A stretch of DNA of 64,000 nt from Pyxicephalus adspersus. Its lineage: Eukaryota > Chordata > Amphibia > Anura > Pyxicephalidae. Below, piece by piece: positions 36,951-49,040 of the stretch (position 1 is its first letter; each line of letters begins with the position of its first letter). The notes beneath the pieces are model-generated. The model was not told the DNA's origin. It searched no databases and was given only the letters and a program-made list of their open reading frames with translations. The position numbers were made by a program, and so were the translations under genes. Location of the stretch: NCBI RefSeq assembly GCF_032062135.1, contig NC_092869.1, forward strand, positions 49,396,469 to 49,460,468. The letters are read 5' to 3'.

Positions 36951-39900
36951 TCACTTACTGGCGAAGGCCATGATCTGTTCCTAGAAGTGACACAGAAATA
37001 CAGTTAGAGAAGCCCAAACACCACACCTAGGAACTCACAACACATACAGTAGGAAAGCCAGCCTACCTTAAGTGGTGTCATTGCATTCGTAGCTTGGAGA
37101 CCAAGAGTGCGCAAAAGAACAATTGGAGGCTGCTTAGTGTTGTATAATCTTTTCAGCAAGTCAATAGCAGCCATTATAGGGAGGTTCTGGCGCTGTCGCT
37201 CTGTCTCATATGCAAGGAGATGTCTTGTGGATCCTGAGTAGGGAAGGATAAAACTTCTGTCAGGTTTTAAAGCAGAACTAAACCCAGTGAATACTCACAG
37301 CCATCCTCTTCCCTGTTTTCTTTGGCCATTTTGATTATCTGGGCTGACGTAACTCAGTGAATTGTGACAGAAGTGACAGGGATTGGGCAGGTAAGATTTC
37401 TCATTGCAGAAAGGACATTACCTGCCGTTTTTGCAATAAAGTCGGGCCCGATTACAAATGTATTAGGTGGAAATTTAGTTCCCAAATTTTTAATGCGGAC
37501 GGAGGTTTTGTTGCAGAGATTTTTTTACTTACTATCAAGTCAGGGACAGGAAGAAAACTCTCAGACAATAGTAAAGATACAAATTTTACATTAGGTAGGG
37601 GATAACCCTAGAACCTTAGTTAGCTTTTTATTGTTTTTTCCTGGTGCAGATTTTTTCTCACTTACATTAAAAACTAAGTGAGAGGAAATTTTTCTAACTG
37701 TATCCAAGATTGTCAAAAAAAAAAAGGGGTTTTAACCTTATCACAATATTTTATGACAATAGGTTTGCAAATTAAAAATCAAGTAGAGAAACACATTCTA
37801 GGAAAAGAATATCTACTATCCAATTAGACATGTTAGATAAAATAACCACAAATAATCTGGTCATATTAGAAAGAATGAACATACAGCCTTAATAATTCAT
37901 TTCTGGCACCCAAATCAATGGCTTCCCCATCTGGGGACAAAGGATGGAAAGATGTGAAAAAAATTAGTGAGTTTTTGCCACTTGTGGTATAGATGAGCAT
38001 GTCTAAAGAGGGATCAGGTCCTGAGAGTAAGGCTATGTACACACTTGCTCAGGGCCGATATCGGATGAGAATCTGGCGTGAGTACAGCGCCCGTTGTCCT
38101 AATGGCCGTCCTGGTGGATCCACGGATGATGGACGACAAACGATCTTAATGGAAGTGAAGGGGGAGAGCGCGCAGCAGGGTGCCGCTCGTTGTTCTCCCC
38201 CTCCCCTCTCCATGGAGCAGAACCGTGCTGTATGTACAGCACTCGTTCATGCATAGTGCAGTAGTTTGTCGTTGGAAAGGATCGTGAAAGATCCTTTCCA
38301 ACGTCAATTATTGCGTGTGTGTGTGCAGCCTAACCCTGGGTGCTGCAAAGGTTATTAACATACTTGACAAAGTTAAAAAGTAGACTTGAGAGCTCAAGAC
38401 CCTCCATGAGTTGCTGGAAATCTGAAGGGTGAACTGCTGTAGAGGACTATGCAGCTTTTGACATTTATGGCTCACATATATTAAGTAAAAGGGAGACACA
38501 ATATATCCAAAATGAAAACCGGATCTCTTGGTACATAAAGTACACATGAAGAGGCTCTTATTCTCTAGTGTAGGGGGTACAAGCAGCAATCAGTTAAAGG
38601 ATCCTAAGCCTTCCCAAAGTCAGCTACTATGAGATCAGTTTTAGCTAAGGCTATCTTTTCCACTACCTGAAGAGGCATTATTAACTTTCTGGTCTCTATG
38701 TGAAGATGCATCATTTTAATTTATTCAGTGAAAATAAAACTCTAATCTACACCAGCTCTGGATGAAATAAATCTGTCACTGTGTTTGCTTGGAGAAAACT
38801 TGAAAATTAGAGGAACATCTTTTAGGCCCAGCCTATTTCAGGTTTTCACTACAGAATCCTAGAAATAACCATGTTGTGGAATACTGATGGTAGGGTATAA
38901 GCATGTGGGATGATTTGCTATATATATACTAACCTGCACAAACGCCCCACGCAATGAACAAGTGTGTGGCACACAACAATAATGAGACCTTACAATTTCA
39001 AATAGCAACAATGTCATACTGTGGAACCACAGTAAAGGGATATCTATTGAACCCTGAGTGCTGACATCTTTGCTATTTGGTGCAAAAGTAAGTTTTGGCT
39101 GCATGCAGATCCACTGGGCCCCACTTTTATGCAGCCCTTATGATGGCTTCTTTTACAATGACTTCACAGTGACACTAGGAAACTAAGTAGGGTGGTGTGA
39201 ACTATAAAGCAGCACAATGGCACTGAATGGGTTGGCACTCAGTGACAGTACAAGGTTACACCGACATTGCATGGTGTAAGGGCACCTATGCAGGGGCACA
39301 ATGACACTGTATGGGTTGGCTATAATGCATCAGGACACTCAAAGACATGTTGATACGTCAACTGGTTCTTACTGAGCAGAGCACCAGGAAACACAAAAAA
39401 TAGTTATACCATATTACAAATATAAGATTTTAAGTTATATTAACAAAATGTATAAATTACTGTTTTAGGTCATTAGCTTAAAATGTATTTAGGCCACATT
39501 ATCTGAAAAACGGTTGTGCAGTTTATGGAAGGTGGTCAGAAATGCCAGGTCCATATTTCATTTGGGAAAGCTTTACTTTACACTATAGCAATACGTTTAC
39601 ACATGATTCCATATAGCTCTGTTCTAATCTTTAAGTGAATGACATAACTGAACTGTGCTTACCCAAATCTCGTCCATCAAATGCAGCGCTGCTCAGATGA
39701 CTGAGTAAACTGGCCACATCAGCTAAGCCCAAATTAACTCCCTGTCCAGCCAGCGGGTGTACTCTGTGTGCAGCGTCTCTAAAAACAATATACAATATTA
39801 TTACTTCTATGTACTAATAATCAGGGATGTTAAATCATCTACTGATGTCTGCTCACCCTATTAAAGCCACCCGATGGCGCACATATTCAGTAGCATGACC

Positions 39901-42900
39901 TAATCCCAGCGGAAAAGCAGCCCTACTCTTTTTACCCACACCAGAGACACTGGGAGGAAGCTGGCGTGCAGAGGTTCCGCTTGGCATCAGGAGGGATAAG
40001 ACTGAGCGTAAAACCGAACTGGCAGAGGAGATGAATTCTGAGTGGTGCTCACTGCTCCACTGTGACAAAGCAAAGAGAGAAAAATAAAAATAATAAATGT
40101 TTATATATAACCCCTAATGACAAACTGTTTTTGTTCCCCTTTTGTCTGGTAAAAATATGATTTAAATTGTTTTGATATATTTGTTTACTAAGCACAAAAA
40201 AAACATACGAGAAATAGAGTAGGTGACCCAACCTATGATATGAACGATATAGCAGCCAACCCCGTAATGAGTCAAAGTATGAAAAAAGTAGAAAAGGGTT
40301 TTTTTGGCAAAAGATTTAATTGTATTTTTCAAATGAATACAATGTGGGTGACACAAAATTCATTAAAGTGGTATAAGAAAAGCAAACATGGTAAAATAGA
40401 ACTATAAAGACATCCCTCAATATTATAATAATAAGAATATGCCTCGCTTACTAAACAATAAGTCCTCTGACTCAATGTTGCAACAGAAGTACAAAAGGCT
40501 CAAAGATCTCAATCCCGACACGTTTCGCACATTTTGTTTGTATGCAGAATACTACATACTGAGACCAGATTTACATATATACTGTACAATATAAGTTAAT
40601 GATATACATCGATTCACACATTGTGCAGGGACACCCAAATGTTTATCATGTAATTATATATTTCTGGTCTGACCATCCACTAATATTTTACTTTTATGTC
40701 CAATTATGTATGACATTTATGATCATCTCCGTTTATACTTTGTTGTACAGATGCTCGGACTCTCCTTGCACATCCCCTGATAAAGCCTTCTGGTGCAATG
40801 CGTCGGGATTGAGATTTTCAAGCCTTTTGTACTTCTGCTGCAACATTTAGTCAGACGACTTTGTTTTTGTTTAGTAAGCGAGGCATATCCCTATTAATAT
40901 TATATTGAGGGATGCCTTCATGGTTCATTTTGTGTTTTTAGCATGTTTGCTTTTTTATAGCACTTTAATGAATTTTGTGTCACCCACATTGTATTTATTT
41001 GAAAGATACACTTAAATCTTTTGCTAAAAAAAACCTGCTACTTTTCTACTTTTTTTTTTATACTAAGCACAAAAAAATATGTTCATCCTAAAATACAGTG
41101 CTCTCCTAAGTCTAATGCATACTGCAATGTTATTTCTAACATCTTTATCAAGAATTGTGAAAAGACAACAGAACTCCAGAAAATGGGAACACTGCCCTGC
41201 CATAGATAGATTAAAATGAGGAAGCATTTGTGACTTTAGGGCAGGTAATATATACTTTAAATATTGCATAAGACTTGATACAGGCATCTGAGTTTCATGG
41301 ATATCAAAATAGACATGAATTGAACAATTTCTGCACGCTTCAGTTTATTAATGGGAAATATACTTACAAAAGCTGAATTGACAGCATCAACAAAGGTTTC
41401 ATCATCCACCTCAAGAAGTTCAGCAGCATGTTCAGGAGATGTGGACCAGACTAATGAACTGCAAGTGTCTGAAAGCTGTCAGGGTGAAGCAAAAATGTTG
41501 TTGGTCAAAAAACTTGCACGGCATGTGAACTACAGGGAGCACAAGGGGAGCTAGACAAGAGCAGAAGACATAGACAACAGACTAAGCTATATGACTGCAA
41601 ATTGCATTTTGCGGAAGGACCCTGTCCAATTCACAAGCCCCCATTATTAATGACAGAGTAAAACATACAACTTACAGGCAGAAGAGCAATGGGACCAGTG
41701 GGAAGGAACCTTTGCCAAGCCACATTGTTGTCGGTAGGCTACAAGAAATGGACACACAAAATACAGCCATGAACACATCAGCTGTGGGATGTTGAAGGAA
41801 AATGAGAGATAAATACAGATGTCATCTTACATGGATTAAACGAGATGAACAGATTTACTCCTTAAAGGAAGATTTGTGTTACATCCACTTTGGTGGATAA
41901 GTTTTTTCAGTCATTTTTTGTTTTTCCTAATGCTGTTGGTGAAAATGATACTGTATCAGATCTCATCAGAATAGATACTGTAACTGTAGTTAGACTTATA
42001 AAACCATGCTATCTGGAAGAAGTATTTCCCACTCTCAGCTACTTAAGCTCCTGCATTGTCCATTATGGAAATAACGCTGAATGGCCTGGGGTCTTTCCCC
42101 AGGAGAGTACACTGATCTAACTAAGCTACGTACACACACTCCAACGGTTCTCGCCTGATAATCGGCTCAGGGCAGATATCAGGCGAGAATCTGGCGTGTG
42201 TGCAGCATCAGTCATCCACGGATCCACGGACGATGGACAACTAACAATCCCAATGCAAAGGAAGGGGGAGAGCGCGCAGCAGGGTGCCGCTCCGTCGCTC
42301 CCCCCCTCCCCTCTGTATAGAGCAGAACGGTGCTGTATGTACAGCGCTTGTTCATGCATCGTGCAGTGCTAGTCATTGGAAAGTATTGTGAAAGATCCTT
42401 TCCAACGACTATTATTGCACGTGTGTATGCGGCTTTAATCATAGCCCTATGCAATCTAACTATGAGTTAAATGGAACCTCTTCATGTGTCTGACTTTTTC
42501 TGTTTTATCACATAAATGTTCTTCCTTCAGAGGTGCTTCAGAGATACAGTAGTGGCCATTTATAGTAGTGTTACTGCCCCTATGACTACTGCCCACAAAT
42601 TACCATGACCCAGGTACCTAGGAATTTTACAGGCAAACACACACCTTTCCATGACCATTCTTCCTTCCCCCCCCAATAAATGCACCACACACACGTTTGG
42701 AAAATGGCCGAGTGACCTTTAATTATCAAAAAAACCTTCTTTTAAAATTATAACTTATACAATACCAAATAACTCCACATATATATATAAATACATTTCT
42801 TAACTTTAACTCTGTATATAACGATTGATATCAATCAACTATCAACATCATTAAAACATCCGTAAACCTACACATGATAACCCAACAGGACTGTACCTCC

Positions 42901-45900
42901 TAACATACTCTCTCCAGGTTGCAGGCCCTCGAAGGCACGGCCCACACCACACATCTTTAAAAGGACTGCGTCCCTATCCTTAGCTATTTGTTCCCAGCCG
43001 CGACTACCCATACCAGCTTGAGAACCCATTTCACCTGCAGCCTCTACCCTCCCCCCCATAAATGGGGAGGGCCCATCACCATAAATTAGGAGATACCACA
43101 CCAGAGATGAATCTCCCCCCATATTTCACCGGCACNNNNNNNNNNNNNNNNNNNNNNNNNNNNNNNNNNNNNNNNNNNNNNNNNNCCCCCGGAGGACCTT
43201 AACTGTCCACTAAAACCATTCAACACCACTATGTACCACCCTATCAAAAGGGGTGGGTGGGCAGGAAGCTTGCATTTTTTGTAACTGCAAACCCCACTTC
43301 CTGTCCCTAACCTTATAACCCCCCATAACTCCCACCCTCTAACTCAAATCCCCCAATCCTACTCCACCCCCCCTGCTTCATTCTTTACTTAACCCCAGGT
43401 TTTCCTTTCTCAATGCAGACAGTGACCCTAAAGCTTTTCACTAACCTCAGACAACTGCAGAGTAGCAACTACAGCGACATGATTGTAATTCCACTGAACT
43501 GTTTTCATCCCAGCTGTGCTGCGGACCATAGAGTTCTGTCCATCTGCGCCAATCTGCTCCGGGATAAATTATGAAATGATGAGGTGGGTTTTCAGATGGT
43601 GGGAAAGAAAGGGGTCTGGAATGCGATATAAAGGTCCTTACCAGAAGTCTTGTGTGCAGCTTCTGACCGTCCGCCAATTGTATCTGTACCCAGCCACTTT
43701 CCCCCCCATCAGGATGAGGTCCTGGCCAGGTGTAGTTGATAGCCCTGCTCCGGTAGAGGACATCAATGCGATCTATATATATATATTCATACATATAGTA
43801 AAACTGACCTAAACATATAGTTTAGACCTAAACAAGAAAACTGTGGTGCCAACCTGCTTGCAATGCTGCGAATAATATGAAATAAATAATAAAAAATTCT
43901 ACTTTAACGTGGTTTTAATCAACTAGACTGTGGTTACATCATTTAGTTAACATCTCTGACCTGACATGGTGTCCAACTGCTTAGTCAGAGCAGCTGTGAT
44001 AACATCATTCTCTATGATGTATCCAATATCTTCCAATCCTTCTTTATCAAATGTAATTATAGCATCAGAACAGGCATCCCAAACCTGCAAAAAAAACAAC
44101 AAAAAAAAAAAAAAAAAAACAACAAATAGGCTGGTTAGTGGAGAAGAGCCCTCACTGATTCACAATATATTTTAATTAAGTCTCTAAAGAATCTAACCTG
44201 CATTCGCTTGTATGGTTTTATCCTCATGGAACACATATGATCCCAGATCCCAAAGCCTGTTGGTAGCAAAGAAACAAATAACTTTAGGAATCATAGATTG
44301 CAGAGGGAATCAAAATGCAAACTGCAAAGTACATGTGTATAACACATAGGCACAAGTAAGTTTTAGCATAAGTACTTACTGGCCAGGAAGGTGGCTGAGC
44401 CAGGTGTAATGGAGCTGACTCGGTTGCTAAACTGCTCCGGTAAATAGTCATACGCTTTTCTTTGTCCTGCCTCCAGTAGAAGAATCTTCTTGTGGCACAA
44501 ATAGGGGTGAGATCCTATTTTGTTTTAAAACAACAAACATTTTAACTTCATGGTCTGGTTGTTTGGGGGGAACACGTTCTTTGTATGTTTTTAGCCCTTT
44601 CGGGCCCAAAACCAGAGATCAGTACCAGTAAAGTTTGTGATCTGTGAGAGAGTTAACAGCCTGCCAGCGACGGAGAGCCATGTTTTGTATTATTTTCATT
44701 CCCATGATTCTGCCAGCAGAACTGAAAGTTTACTTTTATCATTTAGATGGAGCCATTATAATGCAGACAGTGGAGTCATAGAACTAAAGTTCAGATCTTT
44801 AACTTCTGCGCACTGGAGAACCCTGGTATGCTGTATACTTCACATTAGCAGTTTTTTCAGGTCATTTTAAGTGTCTGTACTTCTTAAAACTTTTTGCAAC
44901 AAATAGATAACATTGTAACATTAACAAATTATTCCGTTTTTCATTTTTGTTAGGTGGTAGGAGGTGGCAGTGTTGCTGTGCACTATTTCAGGTGCTTCAT
45001 GAGATGTTCAAGGGTGGTTTGCTACCCTACCCATCTCCATGCACTTGAATTGGTATAGCTTGTCACTGCAAAGCACAATTTTTTTTTAGGAGAGAGGGAA
45101 ATGAGAAGAAAACAATTAGGGGAGGAGGGAATATGAAGAAAACAATAAGGAGAGGAGGGGGATGAGAACAATAAGAAGAAGAGGGAATGAGAAGAAAAAA
45201 ATAAAGAGAGGAGGGAATGAGAAGAAAAAAATAAGGAGATGAGGGAATGAGAAGAAAACAATAAGGAGAGGAGGGGGATGAGAACAATAAGAACAAGAGG
45301 GAATGAGAAGAAAAAAATAAAGAGAGGAGGGAATGAGAAGAAAACAATAGGAAGAGGAGGGAATGAGAAGAAAACAATAAGGAGATGAGGGAATGAGAAG
45401 AAAAAAATAAGGAGAGGAGGGAATGAGAAGAAAACAATAAGGAGATGAGGGAATGAGAAGAAAACAATAAGGAGATGAGGGAATGAGAAGAAAACAATAA
45501 GGAGATGAGGGAATGAGAAGAAAGAGGAGGGAATGGGAAGAAAACAATAAGAAGAGGAGGGAATGGGAAGAAAACAATAAGGAGAGGAGGGAATGAGAAC
45601 AATAAGGAGAGGGGGAATGAGCAGAAAATAATAAAGAGAGAAGGGAATGAGAAGAAAAAAATAAGAACTTACAACTAAAGATGGTCTTACCAGATATTAG
45701 AGAATGGAACTTTTTTAGACTGACAGTAAAAATGCAAAAAAATTGTCCTTACCAAGAGCGCATGCCATAGCAGTTCCCACCATTCCTCCACCAGAAATTA
45801 CAACATCATACACAGTGGAGCTTGAGGAAATCAGAGAGCGACGCAAGATTGAACTGTTAAGACCAAGGACCGAATGAAGGGCAAGTCGGCATGCAGGGAA

Positions 45901-45906
45901 AAGCAT
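36951..45906 (-). CDS. coq6: Ubiquinone biosynthesis monooxygenase COQ6, 12 coding exons
   Basis: Coding exons in transcript order: 45906-45753, 44514-44380, 44256-44198, 44084-43961, 43772-43642, 43553-43446, 41738-41676, 41475-41368, 40059-39857, 39778-39663, 37233-37067, 36980-36951. Borders are AG/GT, phases agree, and the sum is 465 codons (human 468). COQ6 is a flavin-dependent hydroxylase of the matrix-side CoQ synthome that acts at C5 of the CoQ ring. Evidence: a basic, Ser-rich N-terminus suited to mitochondrial import, the Rossmann motif [18 protein letters not shown] (about 35-52), the DG motif [11 protein letters not shown] (202-211), and the FAD motif [18 protein letters not shown] (about 359-376). 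The C-terminus ends EQIMAFASK. An in-frame ATG 36 nt upstream of the chosen start (at 45942) is possible. The chosen start gives the family's usual length. It is tail-to-tail with ENTPD5. Confidence 0.96.
37265..37715. repeat. Interspersed repeat in COQ6 intron 10
   Basis: Begins near TTTTAAAGCAGAACTAAACC, a sequence I recall as frequent in ranid genomic DNA. It ends with a small inverted repeat, TTTTCTCACTTACATTAAAA against AACTAAGTGAGAGGAAATTT. No coding capacity. The family is not named. Confidence 0.5.
38028..38333. mobile_element. MITE, copy 2 of 3 (TAAGGCTATGTACAC type)
   Basis: A copy of about 306 bp from TAAGGCTATGTACACAC to GTGTGTGTGCAGCCTAA, with terminal inverted repeats of about 15 bp. 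It contains the internal palindrome GGAAAGGATCGTGAAAGATC followed by CTTTCC. It lies in COQ6 intron 10. Shared blocks are as in the other copies. Confidence 0.8.
40186..41077. repeat. Long foldback element in COQ6 intron 8, flanked by a 17-bp direct repeat
   Basis: Arms of about 300 nt (about 40230-40560 and 40770-41050) are inverted complements. For example, ATTGTATTTTTCAAATGAAT and ACACAAAATTCATTAAAGTG on the left match CACTTTAATGAATTTTGTGT and ATTTATTTGAAAGATACACT on the right. TACTAAGCACAAAAAAA occurs at 40186-40202 and 41061-41077, consistent with a target-site duplication. Each arm carries the recurrent ACGTGTCGGG-type motif: 40514-40537 inverse, 40778-40812 direct. Confidence 0.85.
42122..42438. 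mobile_element. MITE, copy 3 of 3 (TAAGCTACGTACACA type)
   Basis: A copy of about 317 bp from TAAGCTACGTACACACACTC to GTGTGTATGCGGCTTTAA, with terminal inverted repeats. It has the same internal blocks and an AAGTATTGTGAAAGATCCTT palindrome. It lies in COQ6 intron 6. Open minus-strand frames here belong to the MITE and are not genes. Confidence 0.82.
42600..43440. repeat. C-rich unassigned repeat-like region around an assembly gap
   Basis: Pyrimidine-rich on the plus strand, with C tracts (42667-42675, 43050-43056, 43368-43374), in COQ6 intron 6. The composition differs from the surrounding AT-rich intron, which suggests an inserted element. I cannot classify it. Confidence 0.4.
43136..43185. 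other. Assembly gap (50 N)
   Basis: Exactly 50 N bases, so the true size is probably unknown. It lies in COQ6 intron 6 and touches no exon. Confidence 0.99.
45085..45665. repeat. 30-bp purine-rich minisatellite in COQ6 intron 1
   Basis: About 19 tandem units of GGGAATGAGAAGAAAACAAT + AAGGAGATGA, exactly 30 bp in the most regular part (45360-45520), with shorter variants at both ends. One strand is over 85% purine. Because 30 is a multiple of 3, the minus strand shows a long [14 protein letters not shown] repeating frame that is not a gene. Confidence 0.93.
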
Positions 45907-46086
45907 GGTGACCCTCACATTGGTGTTACCTCTGTAGAACAAAAATGCATAATATCAGCTCCGCTGTACCATTGACAGTGTTACAGATAATGGAATGAGG
46001 CTCTGACCATTCAGAAAGCAAATACCTAATAGAAGTGTGGCCTTGTTAATATTCTCTGTACAGCACTATGGTATAATGCAGGGATA

Positions 46087-47512
46087 CAGTGAGGGAAAGA
46101 AGTATTTAATCCCCTGCTGATTTTGTACGTTTGCCCTCTGACAAAGAAATGACCAGTCTATAATTGTATTGGTAGGTTTATTGTAGCTGTGAGAGACAGA
46201 ATAACAACAGAAAAACCCTCAAAACCTCAGTGCTCAAAAGTCAGAGCTTTATGTGAATTGTAATGAGTGAAATAAATATTTGATCCCCTATCAACCAGCA
46301 AGATTTCAGGCTCCAAGGTGTCTTCCCTGTATTCAGGTAAGGAGCTGAGATTAGGAGCACCCTCTGTAAGGGAGTGCTCCTAATCCACGCTTGTTACAGT
46401 ACCTGTAAAAAAGACACCTGTCCACAGAAGCAATCAATCAGATTCTAAGCTAGCCACCATGGCCAAGTATAGATTGTAGACCTACACAAGGCTGGACTGG
46501 GCTACAAGACTATCGCCAAGCAGCTTGGTAAGAAGATGACAACAGTTGGCCCAATATTTGCAAATGGAAGAAACACATAATAACTGTCAATCTCCCTCGG
46601 TCTGGGGCTCCATGCAAGATCTCCCCTCCTGGAGTTGCAATGATCATAAGAACGGTGACGAAGCAGCCAGAACTACACGGCGGGAACTTGTCAATGATCT
46701 CAGGGCAGCTGGGACCATAGTCACCAAGAAAACAAATGGTAACACTGCGCCGTGAAGGCCTGAAATCTTGCAGAGCCCACAAGGTCCCCCTGCTCAACAC
46801 AGCACATGTACAGGCCCGTCTGTAGTTTGCCAATGAACATCTGAATGATCCAGAGGAGAACTGGGTGAAAGTGTTGTGGTGAGATGAGACCAAAATTGAG
46901 CTCTTTGGCATCAACTCAACTCGCCGTGTTTGGAGGAGGTGTAATACTGCCTATGACCCCAAGAACACCATCCAAACAAGGAGGTGGACACATTATGCTT
47001 TGGGGTGTTTTTCTGCTAAGGGGACAGGACACCTTCACCGCATCGAAGGGACAATGGACGGGGCCATGTGCCGTCAAATCTTGGGTGAGCACCTCCTTCC
47101 CTCAGCCAAGGCATTGAAAATGGGTTGTGGATGGGTGTTCCAGCATGACAATGATCCAAAACACACGGCCAAGGCAACAAAGGAGTGGCTCAAGAAGAAG
47201 CACATGAAGGTCCTGGAGTGGCCTAGCCAGTCTCGAGACCTTAATCCTATAGAAAATCTGTGGAGGGAGTTGAAGGTTCGACTTGCCAAACATCAGTCTC
47301 GAAACCTTACTGACTTGGAGAGGATCTGTAAAGAGAAGTGGGGCAAAATTCCTCCTGGGATGTGTGCAAACCTGGGGCCAACTACAAGAAACGTCTGACC
47401 TCTGTGATTGCCAACAAGGGGTTTGCCACCAAGTACTAAGTCATCTTTTGCGAAGGGATCAAATAATTATTTACTCATTACAACGCACAGCAAGCTCTGA
47501 CTTTTGAGCGCA
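46087..47512 (+). mobile_element. Tc1-type transposon with transposase remnant
   Basis: The left end carries the long Tc1 inverted repeat, beginning CAGTGAGGGAAAGAAGTATT and TAATCCCCTGCTGATTTTGT. The inner part GTGCTCAAAAGTCAGAGCTT is matched in inverse orientation at the right, by AGCTCTGACTTTTGAGCGC (47490-47512). About 145 bp of the outer right repeat are lost. Transposase frames are at 46450-47400. Confidence 0.9.
46450..47398 (+). pseudogene. Tc1 transposase, broken
   Basis: The N-terminal half is in scrambled frames with several stops (46450-46900). The longest good segment, 47000-47398, has the catalytic core [20 protein letters not shown] with the second Asp, and [15 protein letters not shown] with the Glu, i.e. 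DD34E spacing. It also has [14 protein letters not shown] at the end. The first-Asp segment reads DETKIELFG in another frame near 46885-46910. Not functional. Confidence 0.9.
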
Positions 47513-47715
47513 CCCACTGTACAGAAACTGATAGGACTGTCTCAGTGTTCTCTGTATAGCACTATGGTATATGTCAGAGCTATATAAATGTATAATAATA
47601 GTGTGTGACTGTGGAGTAACATTAGAGTGTCAGCTAGCTCCTCTGTACAGAGACTGATAGGACTGGCTCAGTGATCTCTGTACAGCACTATGGTATATGT
47701 CAGAGCTACATAGGT

Positions 47716-48764
47716 ATCCAGTAACCCCTAATATTATGTCTTCCTGCCCCCTCAACTTTGTTTTAACTTTCTAATGCCTGCCCTCTCTGCCCCATTGGTC
47801 CTGTGCTATGTATTGTAACTCAACTTCCTAGTTCCCGTGTTTTTGTTAAGAGTGTAATATTATGTAGTACTGTAATAGTGTAATGAATGCAGTGTCAGAC
47901 AGGCAACTGATAGGCACCATTCAGCATAACAAGCCCTTAATCTGCCCACAAACTTGCGCTGGCTTGGCTTCCCTCTTTTTCCCAGCACTCACTATTTTGT
48001 CCAGCACCGCCATCTTCTCCTTTTGTCCGGGTTCTTCCTCACATCAGCTGATCTTGCATTTTACATGTGTGAAATCGGGTGACTTGTCTTCCAGAAAGTG
48101 TAAAATAAAAAGGTGCCCATCTCAATGTGCATGCATTTTTTTGTTTACATTATAGGAAAGCCCCTGATGATGTAGAAAGAGCAACTCATGATATGTGATG
48201 TAATTATGGCAGAAGGCTGGGGGTTACCCCTTCATATGCCACCGTGGTGCTGAAAATAGAAAAAAATTTAAAACATTTGAAAAAGTATTTGAAAAAAAAA
48301 ATTCCATTATATAAAGGGGATAGCCTCCCTTTTTTATAGTGTTAAATATGTGGTTATGCTTTAAGAGCATCCTGCATGAGAACACGCGATAGCAGATGAC
48401 GGTGGGACTGCTGGTGCCCTCCTCTCATTACTGTCATCCATCAAAAAGCTGCCAGTGAAATTTACCCACCCAGCTGGCTGTGTACAAGTGGTCTTGAAAA
48501 ATGATGTCATCGGCAGCACAGTGTGATAAAGCTGCATGTCATATTCTGCAGCCTAACAGCTCTGTGTACAAACCTACATATTTCCTAAACCGTTCATAAC
48601 AACGTTTAATTTTCAGGGTACACAGGGTAACCATAGCTGCTGTTAACTAAAATTTAAGCCCCCAACTTTAAATAATATAGTGTAACAAATATAAAAACTT
48701 GTGAAAATTGAACATTCAGGTTGCTGTTTCAAAAGCAAGCGTGCCCTAGGAGCCCTGTTCTAGT
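47716..48764. other. Intergenic, nothing recognised
   Basis: No splice-bounded exon, RNA gene or classifiable repeat was seen. The 90-codon frame at 47883-48155 has no recognisable motif. Confidence 0.45.
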
Positions 48765-49040
48765 GACCATCAAAACAGGTGCCCAAACCTGTTACACATA
48801 ACTGTCCACTTCTCCTGCTTGAACCCTAATTTCTCTGGAACAGAGAGGTGCAGGTGAACAAAACTGCAGGTGGGGAACATCTGTGGCTAACATTACCTAA
48901 TTTTTTTAGGTGATGTTAGTCACAAGTGTCCCCCACTAGCACCTACATTTTTGTTCACCTGCACCTCTCTGTTCCAGAGAAATTAGGGTTCAAGCAGGAG
49001 AAGTGGACAGTTATGTGTAACATGTTTGGGCAGCCTGTTA
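48765..49040. repeat. Near-perfect long palindrome (about 130-nt arms)
   Basis: The left arm has TGTTACACATAACTGTCCAC, TTCTCCTGCTTGAACCCTAA and TTTCTCTGGAACAGAGAGGT. The right arm has their complements in reverse order (ACCTCTCTGTTCCAGAGAAA, TTAGGGTTCAAGCAGGAGAA, GTGGACAGTTATGTGTAACA). A 70-nt stretch in each arm is identical. The centre is CACCTAATTTTTTTAGGTG-like. It fits a foldback MITE; no coding. Confidence 0.9.

Larger units (their letters stand above)
46052..47715. repeat. CTGTACAGCACTATGGTATA tandem-like repeat split by a Tc1 element
   Basis: The block CTCTGTACAGCACTATGGTA occurs at about 46054, 47550 and 47676, the last two 127 bp apart in longer direct repeats that include ACTGATAGGACTG and CTCAGTG. 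The Tc1 element 46087-47512 lies between the first and second copies, so it probably inserted into a pre-existing short array. Confidence 0.65.

Noticed and set aside
43447..43794. 115-codon minus-strand frame taken as a separate gene
   Set aside because: It contains COQ6 exon 5 codons ([15 protein letters not shown]) but reads through introns; it is explained by the spliced COQ6 model.
45022..45602. Up to 179-codon frames of [10 protein letters not shown] / [10 protein letters not shown] repeats
   Set aside because: The 30-bp minisatellite keeps frames open because 30 is a multiple of three. There is no start context or conservation signal, and it is intronic to COQ6.
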